This document shows positions 1 to 6,458 of a stretch of 15,506 nucleotides of DNA, one piece after another. Origin of the DNA: Bordetella parapertussis (lineage in GTDB: Bacteria; Pseudomonadota; Gammaproteobacteria; Burkholderiales; Burkholderiaceae_C); assembly GCA_945873925.1 (NCBI GenBank), contig CAMCES010000043.1:1-15506 (forward strand), given 5' to 3'. A program made the translations under genes and the position numbers. Numbering within the stretch: position 1 is the first letter of the stretch; every line of letters starts with the position of its first letter. A model generated the notes under the pieces. That model had not been told where the DNA came from. It saw only the letters and a program-made list of their open reading frames with translations, and did not search any database.

Positions 1-279
1 AGCCTCTCTGACTTTTTCACGAGCTGTTAATGGGTCAACCCCATTTACCAACATCAAACGCTGTTCCTTGGCTTTTAAACGTGCCTCTGAGAGGCTGATT
101 GTGTGTAATGCACCCAATCCCATCTCTCGCTGTTTACCTGTAATGGTGAACCTAAATATCCAACTCTTAGAGCCAGTCACAGATACCTGCAAATACAGCC
201 CGTTCCCGTCGGAGTAATAGCCTGGCTTAGTGGCTTTTGCCACCATCAAAGGGTTGAGTTTGTCGACAATTCGTGCCAT
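1..279 (-). CDS. Tyrosine-type site-specific integrase, P4 family (partial, N-terminus only)
   Basis: The first 93 residues of an integrase that continues beyond the window start; the reading frame is open to base 1. They form the arm-type DNA-binding domain (DUF4102) of P4-like integrases. The visible pattern is a YYSDGNGLYLQV strand, then KSWIFRF, then GKQREMGLG, then SLSEAR followed by a Lys/Glu-rich helix. In the family this domain binds arm sites of the attachment region, while the catalytic Arg-His-Arg-Tyr domain is C-terminal and lies off-window here. The start ATG is at 279-277, preceded by AAGGATC as a possible ribosome site. The gene reads leftwards, so any island it mobilises probably extends to the left and the attachment site would lie near its 5' end. 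Whether the full gene is intact cannot be judged. Confidence 0.9.
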   Translation of the reverse strand, partial: MARIVDKLNPLMVAKATKPGYYSDGNGLYLQVSVTGSKSWIFRFTITGKQREMGLGALHTISLSEARLKAKEQRLMLVNGVDPLTAREKVREA

Positions 280-291
280 AGCTGATCCTTA

Positions 292-313
292 TCTACCCAC
301 ATTTCTACCCACA
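292..313. repeat. Direct repeat upstream of the integrase (2 x TCTACCCACA)
   Basis: Two exact copies of TCTACCCACA occur at 292-301 and 304-313, a 12-bp period, ending 13 bp before the integrase start. They could be arm-type integrase sites or an autoregulatory operator; both are inference. The rest of 280-460 is AT-rich, and I see no gene, tRNA or clear terminator there. Confidence 0.55.
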
Positions 314-460
314 CTTAGTGAGTGGATTCTAACGATATGAAGCGAACAGTGGCGAACTATCTAATAGGTTAAGTGACTGATTTAATTTATGTTATTTTGG
401 TTTACCTGTACTTGTCGGATTAATGGTGGTAGGACTCTCTTTCCGCCAGTCGTTAATCAG

Positions 461-748
461 TTATTTCATCAAAGCCAAACACTGGTTCTTCATATCTTGG
501 CTGTTGATGCTGAAGAAATAGCTTTTCTGGTTGTTCACTTGGGCTAAGCACAGGTTTTTGCTATTTGCCGCTTGAATCGAGTAGCAATAAGACGCTTGAC
601 GTTTCACAGCGGCCAAGCAGGCGTTTTTGGTGTCGGCATTTTGAATCGAATAACAATGCGATTCATTGGCATGTGCTCGCGCGGTGACAAGCAGCAACAC
701 CACCGCCAAAGCGATCAGCGCATCAAACTCAATGTGCTCAACGGTCAT
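461..748 (-). CDS. Small exported protein with three 23-residue cysteine repeats
   Basis: A 95-residue protein I cannot name. Residues 10-25 are strongly hydrophobic and end in ARAHA, which fits a Sec signal peptide cleaved near residue 27, although the segment before it is unusually acidic. The mature part is almost entirely three tandem units starting at Ser30, Ser53 and Ser76. Each follows S-x-C-Y-S-I-x5-K-N-x-C-L-A. Units 1 and 2 carry a Cys-x11-Cys pair (C32/C44 and C55/C67); unit 3 has Phe in place of the first Cys and keeps C90. The ATG overlaps the stop of the upstream SRAP gene (ATGA), and a strong GGAGG site sits inside that gene's last codons, so the two are translationally coupled. 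It is probably periplasmic, and the Cys pairs could form disulfides (inference). Confidence 0.8.
   Translation of the reverse strand: MTVEHIEFDALIALAVVLLLVTARAHANESHCYSIQNADTKNACLAAVKRQASYCYSIQAANSKNLCLAQVNNQKSYFFSINSQDMKNQCLALMK
464..661 (-). repeat. Tandem 69-bp coding repeat (2.9 units)
   Basis: In-frame repeat units at 661-593, 592-524 and 523-464 encode the 23-residue cysteine repeats of the exported protein. The unit length is constant at the protein level, but the DNA copies have diverged, so this is an old duplication. Confidence 0.75.
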
Positions 749-1413
749 GACGCCTCCTTCACTTCGTAGCGAGTCACCTTTGCCACGGCCGACATTGTGA
801 CCAATTCAGGCATCTCATGCCAATGCATCATCGCCTGCGCCTCGTGTGGCGTAGCACTCAGCCACGCCTCAAATTGCGCGGTGGCCAACACCAGCGGTGT
901 GCGTTTTTCGTCCCCTGGTTTGTGAAACTGTTTCATCACCGGGTGCGCATCCGCGTTCACCGTCAACATTGAAAAGCTCGTCACCAACTCGCCAGATGCA
1001 GGGTCGGTCCAGGTGTCCCAAAGGCTGGCGATGCCAAAGGGTTCTTGCGAGCGCAAAGCAATTTGCCACCGTTGTGCTTTGCCACTGCCATAGTGCGGCT
1101 CGAAAAAATTGTCTAGCAGCACGATGCCATAACGACGTTGCCGCCAAGGCGTGCGGTAGCTGGGTTTGCTGGCCACAGTTTCTGCACGGGCGTTGTAGGT
1201 GTGGCGGCTGATCTTGTCGTCTTTGGCCCAAGCGGGAATCAAGCCAAAGCGGGCCAAGCCGCAAGCCACCCGCCCCGTGCTGTGGCTCTTGACCACCAGC
1301 GGTGCGGCATAGCCCGGGTAGGCCTCGGGCGGGTAGGGTGCTGTAGGCAAATCCACCTTCAAGTGCTCTTTCACCCAAGGCTTGTTGCGCGTGGCGGTGA
1401 AGTTGGTGCACAT
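745..1413 (-). CDS. SOS response-associated peptidase (SRAP) family protein, YedK/HMCES type
   Basis: A 222-residue SRAP-domain protein, full length for the family. YedK/HMCES proteins form a thiazolidine crosslink between Cys2 and abasic sites in single-stranded DNA, shielding them during replication. The key residues are visible: Met-Cys2 at the N-terminus (Cys2 is the nucleophile after Met removal), N74-A-R-A-E-T, Glu105 in the FFE segment where the family has FYEW, and His164 in the FHKPGDEKRTP segment corresponding to the family's H-x-RMP. The initial Met-Cys fixes the start at 1413, although no good Shine-Dalgarno precedes it. The 3' end overlaps the next gene by 4 bp and carries that gene's ribosome site, which suggests a two-gene unit. 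SOS control is common for such genes, but I see no convincing LexA box in the 40-bp gap upstream. Confidence 0.9.
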   Translation of the reverse strand: MCTNFTATRNKPWVKEHLKVDLPTAPYPPEAYPGYAAPLVVKSHSTGRVACGLARFGLIPAWAKDDKISRHTYNARAETVASKPSYRTPWRQRRYGIVLLDNFFEPHYGSGKAQRWQIALRSQEPFGIASLWDTWTDPASGELVTSFSMLTVNADAHPVMKQFHKPGDEKRTPLVLATAQFEAWLSATPHEAQAMMHWHEMPELVTMSAVAKVTRYEVKEAS

Positions 1414-1453
1414 GGTGCGCAGGACTTTAGGCCAAGGTCACGGTTGACTTCAA

Positions 1454-1819
1454 TCAATCAGCCCGCGAACCTGGCTTGTACTTGCCAAACAAACCTTCTG
1501 TGTGCTCATTGATGAGTTCATAAGCGCCGAAGTAAAGACTGGAATCCTGATTGTTGGCGCAGTAGTTGTCCATCCATGCATAAACTTGTTGGAGTGACAT
1601 GCCATCTTTGAAGTTCCAGAATGGAATTTGTCGTCCTGCGCTGAGACCATCCAACAAGCCGATCAAGTGGCTCTCTGCCAGTTTGGCTCCTTTGTCTTTC
1701 TTGCCCACTGTCCATGTCACGCAAGTGATATCGGAGGCCACCATCACGGGCTCAGCTTGACTCCATCCAGGAAAGCTGATGGCCCAACATAAAAAAAAGA
1801 TAGATGAATGTTTTTGCAT
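1454..1819 (-). CDS. Small exported protein, Rap1a/Tai-like
   Basis: A 121-residue protein starting at the ATG at 1819, chosen because it places a clean signal peptide at the N-terminus: Met-Gln-Lys-His, a hydrophobic stretch (residues 6-15), then WSQA before Glu23. The frame is open up to 1882, but that would put 21 polar residues before the signal. The mature part has the pattern G-L-L-D-G, then a segment ending S-L-Q-Q-V, then a Tyr-Cys and an Y-ELINE helix. This resembles the Rap1a/Tai immunity-type periplasmic fold found in many short exported proteobacterial proteins. Cys33 and Cys87 could form a disulfide. The family match is weak and no role is claimed. It lies 69 bp after the MipA-like gene on the same strand. 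Confidence 0.7.
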   Translation of the reverse strand: MQKHSSIFFLCWAISFPGWSQAEPVMVASDITCVTWTVGKKDKGAKLAESHLIGLLDGLSAGRQIPFWNFKDGMSLQQVYAWMDNYCANNQDSSLYFGAYELINEHTEGLFGKYKPGSRAD

Positions 1820-1888
1820 TTTCTTGGTCAGTGAAGTTGATTCAGAGGGTAGAAGGTACTGGCGGTGGGGTGGAAGGACCACCCAATA

Positions 1889-2779
1889 TCAATCCACCAC
1901 CGTTTGAGCCGATCTGCCCAAGGTCCAAACAGCCCCCAAGCCCAGCGAACTGCCCCGGTCTTTCAGATGCAATGGGCTGCTGCTGTTGCGGCCTTGGCCA
2001 GCCCAATCGGTGCGGCTGAAAGCAAACATTCGCAGGTCTTTGTTGAGTTGGTGGGACAAGGTGAGTTGAACCCGGGGCGTGATCAAGCCCGCCTTGGCGT
2101 CATAGGCACTGCGGGCAGGCGTTGCAAAGGCCGACGGTACGCCATACAGGTACTGGTTGAATCTTTGATCGCCATAAAAAACACCGACACTGCCAGAGAA
2201 TCCCCAACCATCGCCCAGATGCCGATGGTCATAAGTGAACTTGGGTTCCAGAGCCATGCCTCGGTAGTTGAGACCGCTTTGGAGTTCAAAAACCCCTCGC
2301 AAGGGAAGTTCAAAACGCAACACAGAACCATAACTGGGGCGCGCCAGATTCAGCTTGAGGCGCGGGCCAAACTCGAACAAAAACCCCAGGTCTGCCATGC
2401 CCTGACGGACTTGCACATCTTCACTGGAGGCGCGCAAGGCGCCACCCAGCCCAATATCGAGTTCGGCAAATTGATTTTTGGCAACTCGAGCCCCAAATGT
2501 GCCGCCACTTGCACGCCACACGGGTCCGCGGTAGATGAGCCAAGGCAAGGGCAGTAAGCGACTGACGTCATCAGCAGCACCGGGGTAGGCCGGTCCGGTG
2601 AGTCCAAAAGCGGCAACGCCTGCCTCCCACAAATGCTTTTGCGGGCCATCCATATCAGCTTCAGGTTGCGCATGAGTCGGGGTCAATCCGGACAGGCTGA
2701 AAGCGGCGAAAGATAAAAGACACACCCTCACAGAACGATTGAAGTTGTCCGGTTCAGGCTGTGTGTGTAGAGGCGACAC
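1889..2779 (-). CDS. MipA/OmpV family outer-membrane protein
   Basis: About 296 residues, usual for MipA/OmpV proteins, which form outer-membrane beta barrels; E. coli MipA scaffolds the murein hydrolase MltA with PBP1B. Visible family features are an N-terminal export signal (hydrophobic CLLSFAAFSLSGL then HAQ), the early W-x-A-G-V-A-A-F segment followed by GPAYPGA, LLPLPWLIYRGP, alternating aromatic/polar barrel strands, and the PARSAYDAKAGL segment typical of the middle of the family. The start is uncertain. GTG at 2779 is 6 bp after the stop of the upstream small gene and in the same frame, which suggests reinitiation. GTG at 2731 would give a more canonical signal peptide. Neither has a clear Shine-Dalgarno. 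The substrate or partner cannot be deduced. Confidence 0.85.
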   Translation of the reverse strand: MSPLHTQPEPDNFNRSVRVCLLSFAAFSLSGLTPTHAQPEADMDGPQKHLWEAGVAAFGLTGPAYPGAADDVSRLLPLPWLIYRGPVWRASGGTFGARVAKNQFAELDIGLGGALRASSEDVQVRQGMADLGFLFEFGPRLKLNLARPSYGSVLRFELPLRGVFELQSGLNYRGMALEPKFTYDHRHLGDGWGFSGSVGVFYGDQRFNQYLYGVPSAFATPARSAYDAKAGLITPRVQLTLSHQLNKDLRMFAFSRTDWAGQGRNSSSPLHLKDRGSSLGLGAVWTLGRSAQTVVD

Positions 2780-2785
2780 TGGGTT

Positions 2786-3043
2786 TTATTTGGATTCTTG
2801 CAGGGCACTTGCTTGATGGGAGGCATCAAACACCTTGGCTTTACCAATGTAAAACCTGTCCAAGCGCCAATCTTTGAGCAGATCAATGGCCAGATCAAAA
2901 TCCGAATTACTCAGGTTGTAAAGTTTTTGCATTGGAAATGCTTGCTCAGTTTCAAGTGACAAGATCAACTTACTGAATGTCTGAGCCAGCCCAGAATTGG
3001 GGTCGGATTCAATGATTTTTTTTACTTTTTTGAACGTACGCAA
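2786..3043 (-). CDS. Conserved-looking small protein of unknown function (TTG start)
   Basis: An 85-residue protein I do not recognise. It has a Lys-rich N-terminus (FKKVKKI), a predicted helical middle, and a C-terminal LAIDLLKDWRLDRFYIGKAKVF segment; there is no signal peptide or membrane span, so it is probably cytoplasmic. The start is TTG at 3043-3041, supported by an excellent AAAGGAG at 3057-3051 with 7-nt spacing and no competing ATG. Its stop is followed 6 bp later by the MipA-like gene in the same frame. The upstream region has a plausible promoter and two palindromes, suggesting it heads the transcript. Confidence 0.75.
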   Translation of the reverse strand: MRTFKKVKKIIESDPNSGLAQTFSKLILSLETEQAFPMQKLYNLSNSDFDLAIDLLKDWRLDRFYIGKAKVFDASHQASALQESK

Positions 3044-3060
3044 TTTTTTACTCCTTTGAT

Positions 3061-3108
3061 ATCGAGATTTCGATTGTCATACATATTTGACACTCAAAAT
3101 TGTGGCAA
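3061..3108 (-). promoter_or_regulatory. Candidate promoter with overlapping palindromes
   Basis: On the minus strand, TTGCCA (3108-3103) and TATGTA (3085-3080) are spaced 17 bp as possible -35/-10 boxes for the small TTG-start gene. The -10 lies inside the palindrome TGTCA-N8-TGACA (3075-3092). A second palindrome, ATCGA-N4-TCGAT, is at 3061-3074. The overlap suggests a repressor operator; the -10 match is only moderate. Confidence 0.35.
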
Positions 3109-3128
3109 ATCCATGTCATTTGGATGAA

Positions 3129-3590
3129 TCAAAGCATGTCGGCGGATTGAACTGCGACCAACATGGTTTTGGACAAGCCTTCTTTGTTACGGTGCCTGAG
3201 CCACCAAACAGATCCTTTTTTAATCGCCAAATCACCGCCAGGGATATTGAGCAGGGTGGAGACAATTTGGCCAATCAAGGGTTGGTGTGACACGAAGACC
3301 ATGGGGGTTTTGGCCGTGGGCCATTGGGCCAACTCAAGCGCGTGCTCGACGGTGGCTTGAGGTGAAATCTCATCTCTGAATTTGAATTTACGTCCAAGAG
3401 GCATGACGGTTTGTTCGGTGCGTTTGGTGGGGCTGCAAAGGATTTTTGCGCCTTCAGGCAATTGTCTTTCCATCCATTTGGCCATGCGCAGGGCTTGCCT
3501 CTCGCCCCTGGCAGTCAGCACCCGGTCTGCGTCTTGTTGACCGTCTTCAACCAAAACTGCCTCGGCGTGTCGCCACAAAATCAAGTCCAT
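3129..3590 (-). CDS. sixA: SixA-type phosphohistidine phosphatase
   Basis: A 153-residue histidine phosphatase, close to the usual SixA length. Family members remove phosphate from phosphohistidine, for example on phosphotransfer domains or the nitrogen-PTS protein. Catalytic features are the N-terminal R7-H8 in LWRHAEA (phospho-acceptor His8), R57 in SPTKRTEQT, and the second His102 in VFVSHQPLIG. It is compact and lacks the inserts of phosphoglycerate mutases, which favours SixA over other branches. The ATG at 3590 follows directly on an AT-rich 177-bp region shared with the divergent ugd gene. A possible -10 (CATAAT, 3641-3636) lies upstream. No partner phosphorelay gene is adjacent, so the target is unknown. 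Confidence 0.88.
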   Translation of the reverse strand: MDLILWRHAEAVLVEDGQQDADRVLTARGERQALRMAKWMERQLPEGAKILCSPTKRTEQTVMPLGRKFKFRDEISPQATVEHALELAQWPTAKTPMVFVSHQPLIGQIVSTLLNIPGGDLAIKKGSVWWLRHRNKEGLSKTMLVAVQSADML

Positions 3591-3682
3591 GATGAAGCCG
3601 CTTTCATTGAAAATGGTGAATATTCAATTGAAAATATTATGCACAATATCCCTTATATCCTTGAATATTTCATGACATGCAT

Positions 3683-3711
3683 TTGAAAAATTAATCAACA
3701 ATTCATAAAAA
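3683..3711 (+). promoter_or_regulatory. Weak candidate promoter for ugd
   Basis: TTGAAA at 3683-3688 and TAAAAA at 3706-3711 are 17 bp apart, each matching four of six sigma-70 consensus bases, in an AT-rich region 57 bp before ugd. The AT richness makes chance matches likely. Confidence 0.25.
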
Positions 3712-3767
3712 TGACTTTTTACTGAAATAATTCATTTTTAAGATAAATAAGTTATCAAAGAGGTCTT

Positions 3768-5087
3768 ATGAAAATTTCCGTTTTCGGAACTGGCTATGTG
3801 GGATTGGTGCAAGGAGCGGTTTTGGCCGACGCTGGACACCAGGTGACTTGTGTAGATATCGATGAGGCCAAATTGGCTCGTTTGCGCCAAGGCGAAATCC
3901 CTATCTTTGAACCAGGTCTCGAACCCATCGTGAAAACCAATTTCGCCGAAGGGCGCTTGCGCTTTACCTCCGATGCTGCAGAAGCCGTGGCTCAGTCTGA
4001 GTTGCAGTTCATTGCCGTTGGCACGCCCCCAAATGAAGATGGCAGCGCAGACCTCAAACACGTGCTGGCAGTCGCCAAAACCATTGCCACCCACATGACA
4101 AGTTACACCGTCATCGTGGATAAATCCACAGTGCCCGTGGGAACAGCCGACAAAGTGGCTGACATGGTGCAAAGCACGCTCAAGGCCCGGGGGGTGGACA
4201 TTGGCTTTGACGTGGTCTCCAACCCCGAGTTTTTGAAAGAAGGCGCTGCGGTTGCCGATTGCCAAAAACCAGACCGCATCGTGATTGGCACCAGCAGCGA
4301 GCGCGCCGAAAAAATTCTGCGTGAGTTGTATGAGCCGTTCAACCGCAACCACGACAAGATCATTGTCATGGGCGTGAGAAGCGCAGAATTGACCAAATAC
4401 GCGGCCAATTGCATGTTGGCCACCAAAATCAGCTTCATGAATGAAATGGCCAATTTGGCAGAACGCTTAGGCGCAGACATCGAATCGGTTCGACAAGGCA
4501 TTGGCAGTGATCAACGCATTGGCTACCACTTTATTTACCCGGGCGCGGGTTACGGCGGAAGTTGTTTCCCTAAAGACGTCAGCGCTTTGGTGAAAACCGC
4601 GCATGGTTTGGGTTTTGAGCCCTTGATCCTCCATGCCGTGGAAGCGCGAAACCAGGCCCAAAAGCATGTGATTTTTGACAAGATGAAGGCCTATTTCAAG
4701 GGTCAACTCCAAGGCAAAACCATTGCCTTATGGGGCTTGTCTTTCAAGCCAAACACAGATGACATGCGCGAGGCTCCAAGTCGTGTCCTGATGGAAGCGC
4801 TTTGGGCTGAAGGTGCAAAAGTCCAAGCGTATGACCCAGCCGCCATGGAAGAGGCGCAGCACATATATGGCAACAGGTCAGATTTACTGCTCTCTGGTAC
4901 CAAAGAAGCCGCGCTCTCTGGCGCAGACTGTCTGGTGATCATGACCGAATGGCGTCAATTCAAGGCGCCTGATTTTGATTTGATCAAGCAAGCACTCAAA
5001 TCACCCGTGTTATTTGATGGTCGAAACCTTTACGAGCCCCAGCGTATGAAAGAGCGTGGCATCGATTATTTTGGGATTGGTCGATGA
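3768..5087 (+). CDS. ugd: UDP-glucose 6-dehydrogenase
   Basis: A 439-residue enzyme that oxidises UDP-glucose to UDP-glucuronate with two NAD+. The order of features is an N-terminal Rossmann fold with GTGYVG (7-12) and acidic CVDID, the SNPEFLKEG segment (151-159), the central K210-x3-N214 helix, the catalytic Cys266 in GGSCFPKD, and a C-terminal UDP-binding domain starting near SFKPNTDDMRE (325-335). All expected catalytic residues are present. An AGAGG site precedes the ATG. The stop overlaps the start of the next gene (ATGA). UDP-glucuronate feeds polysaccharides, lipid A modification or glucuronosyl lipids; with a GT4 transferase and a PlcP-like enzyme nearby, a glycolipid use is plausible but unproven. 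Confidence 0.97.
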   Translation: MKISVFGTGYVGLVQGAVLADAGHQVTCVDIDEAKLARLRQGEIPIFEPGLEPIVKTNFAEGRLRFTSDAAEAVAQSELQFIAVGTPPNEDGSADLKHVLAVAKTIATHMTSYTVIVDKSTVPVGTADKVADMVQSTLKARGVDIGFDVVSNPEFLKEGAAVADCQKPDRIVIGTSSERAEKILRELYEPFNRNHDKIIVMGVRSAELTKYAANCMLATKISFMNEMANLAERLGADIESVRQGIGSDQRIGYHFIYPGAGYGGSCFPKDVSALVKTAHGLGFEPLILHAVEARNQAQKHVIFDKMKAYFKGQLQGKTIALWGLSFKPNTDDMREAPSRVLMEALWAEGAKVQAYDPAAMEEAQHIYGNRSDLLLSGTKEAALSGADCLVIMTEWRQFKAPDFDLIKQALKSPVLFDGRNLYEPQRMKERGIDYFGIGR

Positions 5088-5572
5088 ACACTGCATATCT
5101 GCGTAAACCTGCCTTGAAGATGCGAGTCAAATGCATTGATCTGCTGAGTCAAAGTTTTTCATTGGGTTGCAGACTCATCATGCCGCTGATGCCGGTGGTC
5201 ATGAGTTTGATTTTCTTGGACACCAAGTACTTCAAACATTACCGCCATTGGTTCGATAAATTCAAGATCCATTTTGATGCCTTGGCTATGGGGCCTGTCA
5301 CGCACTACCTGTCAGATGTCATGATGCGACATCAAAACATACCTGAGCATATCCAGGGTGAGTGTGTTCAGTGCGGAAATTGCTGCTTGAACAAACAGTG
5401 TGCTTTTTTGGAGCCCATAGAAGACCACAAATTCCAGTGCAGCATCTACGATTCACGCTGGCGCAAAATGTCTAACTGCAACTCATTTCCCATCAATGCT
5501 CGAGACATTGACCGTTACCAATGCCCCAGCTACCAGGTGGTCAATATCTTTCCGGCACGTACATCTCGCTAG
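5084..5572 (+). CDS. CxxCxxCC (YkgJ-type) putative metal-chelating protein
   Basis: A 162-residue protein whose C-terminal half carries the zinc/iron-chelating CxxCxxCC motif: C94, C97, C100, C101, then C106, C119 in C-S-I-Y, C132 in C-N-S-F-P and C147 in C-P-S-Y. The spacing C..CG.CC...C then C.IY then C..FP is typical of the YkgJ family, whose biochemical role is largely undefined. The N-terminal ~90 residues are an extension with a hydrophobic stretch (residues 31-45) that may associate with the membrane. The ATG overlaps the ugd stop by 4 bp, indicating translational coupling. The 3' end overlaps the convergent ppk2 by 32 bp. A function linked to UDP-glucuronate use is only inferred from coupling. 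Confidence 0.85.
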   Translation: MNTAYLRKPALKMRVKCIDLLSQSFSLGCRLIMPLMPVVMSLIFLDTKYFKHYRHWFDKFKIHFDALAMGPVTHYLSDVMMRHQNIPEHIQGECVQCGNCCLNKQCAFLEPIEDHKFQCSIYDSRWRKMSNCNSFPINARDIDRYQCPSYQVVNIFPARTSR

Positions 5573-6458
5573 GCACGGGATGGCGGATGTAGTCGGGGTT
5601 TCGAACACGAGCCGGTAGATCAATCTCTGGGTGCTGAACCTCGTTATAAGGGAGCAGTGAAAGCAAATGCTCAATGCAATTGAGGCGGGCTTTTTTCTTG
5701 TCGTTGGCTTGCACGACCCACCAAGGTGCTTCTGGGATGTGCGTACGCTCGATCATGGTTTCCTTGGCACGGGTGTATGCCTCCCAACGGCGCCTGCTTT
5801 CAAGGTCCATGGGGCTTAATTTCCATTGCTTGAGGGGATCATGGATACGCCCCAAAAAGCGAGAGTGCTGCTCATCGTCTGAAATAGAGAACCAGTACTT
5901 CACCAGGGTAATGCCGCTGCGGACCAACATTTTTTCAAACTCAGGAACTGTTCGAAAAAACTCCTCGTACTCGTCATCCGAACAAAAGCCCATGACACGC
6001 TCTACACCTGCGCGGTTGTACCAACTGCGGTCGAATAACACCAGTTCGCCAGCAGCTGGCAAGTGCGCTACATAGCGCTGAAAGTACCATTGGGTCCGTT
6101 CACGGTCGTTGGGAGCTGGCAAAGCTGCTACACGGCAAATACGGGGGTTTAAGCGTTGCGTGATTCGCTTGATCGCGCCACCTTTGCCAGCAGCATCACG
6201 TCCTTCAAAAATGATGACGATACGTGCCTTGTTGTGCACAACCCAATCTTGCAATTTGACCAACTCACCTTGCAGCCGCAGGAGATTTCTAAAGTATTGA
6301 ACACGTTTGATTCTGGAATCACGGGATTGATAGGCAACATCTTCAACCTGGTCATCAAACTCCATCTCCAGCTCTTCATCCAAGCTGTCCAAAATATCGT
6401 CACGCAATCGCAGCATTTGCTCCGAGTCGATGGTGTATTTTTTGTCGGTGGAATTCAT
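5541..6458 (-). CDS. ppk2: Polyphosphate kinase 2 (PPK2) family protein
   Basis: A 305-residue single-domain PPK2. These enzymes move phosphate between polyphosphate and nucleotides, most often making GTP/ATP from GDP/ADP. The Walker A-like GRDAAGKGG is at 86-94 and the Walker B/lid FDRSWYNRAGVE at 142-153. The downstream KYWFSI and the DP-LKQWKLSPMD segment are also family features. Length and a single domain fit PPK2 class I rather than the two-domain class II. The ATG overlaps the stop of the upstream glycosyltransferase (ATGA) without a visible Shine-Dalgarno, so translation is likely coupled. The 3' end overlaps the convergent CxxCxxCC gene by 32 bp. Coupling to a transferase that consumes nucleotide-sugar suggests a nucleotide-recycling link (inference). 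Confidence 0.95.
   Translation of the reverse strand: MNSTDKKYTIDSEQMLRLRDDILDSLDEELEMEFDDQVEDVAYQSRDSRIKRVQYFRNLLRLQGELVKLQDWVVHNKARIVIIFEGRDAAGKGGAIKRITQRLNPRICRVAALPAPNDRERTQWYFQRYVAHLPAAGELVLFDRSWYNRAGVERVMGFCSDDEYEEFFRTVPEFEKMLVRSGITLVKYWFSISDDEQHSRFLGRIHDPLKQWKLSPMDLESRRRWEAYTRAKETMIERTHIPEAPWWVVQANDKKKARLNCIEHLLSLLPYNEVQHPEIDLPARVRNPDYIRHPVPSEMYVPERY

Noticed and set aside
300..460. A tRNA or tRNA 3' end as integrase target
   Set aside because: I looked for a T-loop GGTTCGA-type sequence and an acceptor stem on both strands and found none.
1865..2557. A 230-codon plus-strand frame opposite the MipA/OmpV gene
   Set aside because: The opposite strand encodes a convincing signal peptide and barrel protein; this frame shows no family features.
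3606..3635. ATTGAAAAT repeated at a 21-bp spacing in the sixA/ugd gap
   Set aside because: Short AT-rich repeats in AT-rich DNA are expected by chance and no known regulator site fits.
3700..3720. A PhoB box upstream of ugd (AATTCATAAAAATGACTT)
   Set aside because: The first half-site is fair but the second matches only about three of seven bases in an AT-rich region.
3738..4352. A 204-codon minus-strand frame opposite the start of ugd
   Set aside because: It overlaps the Rossmann-fold coding sequence of ugd and has no motif of its own.
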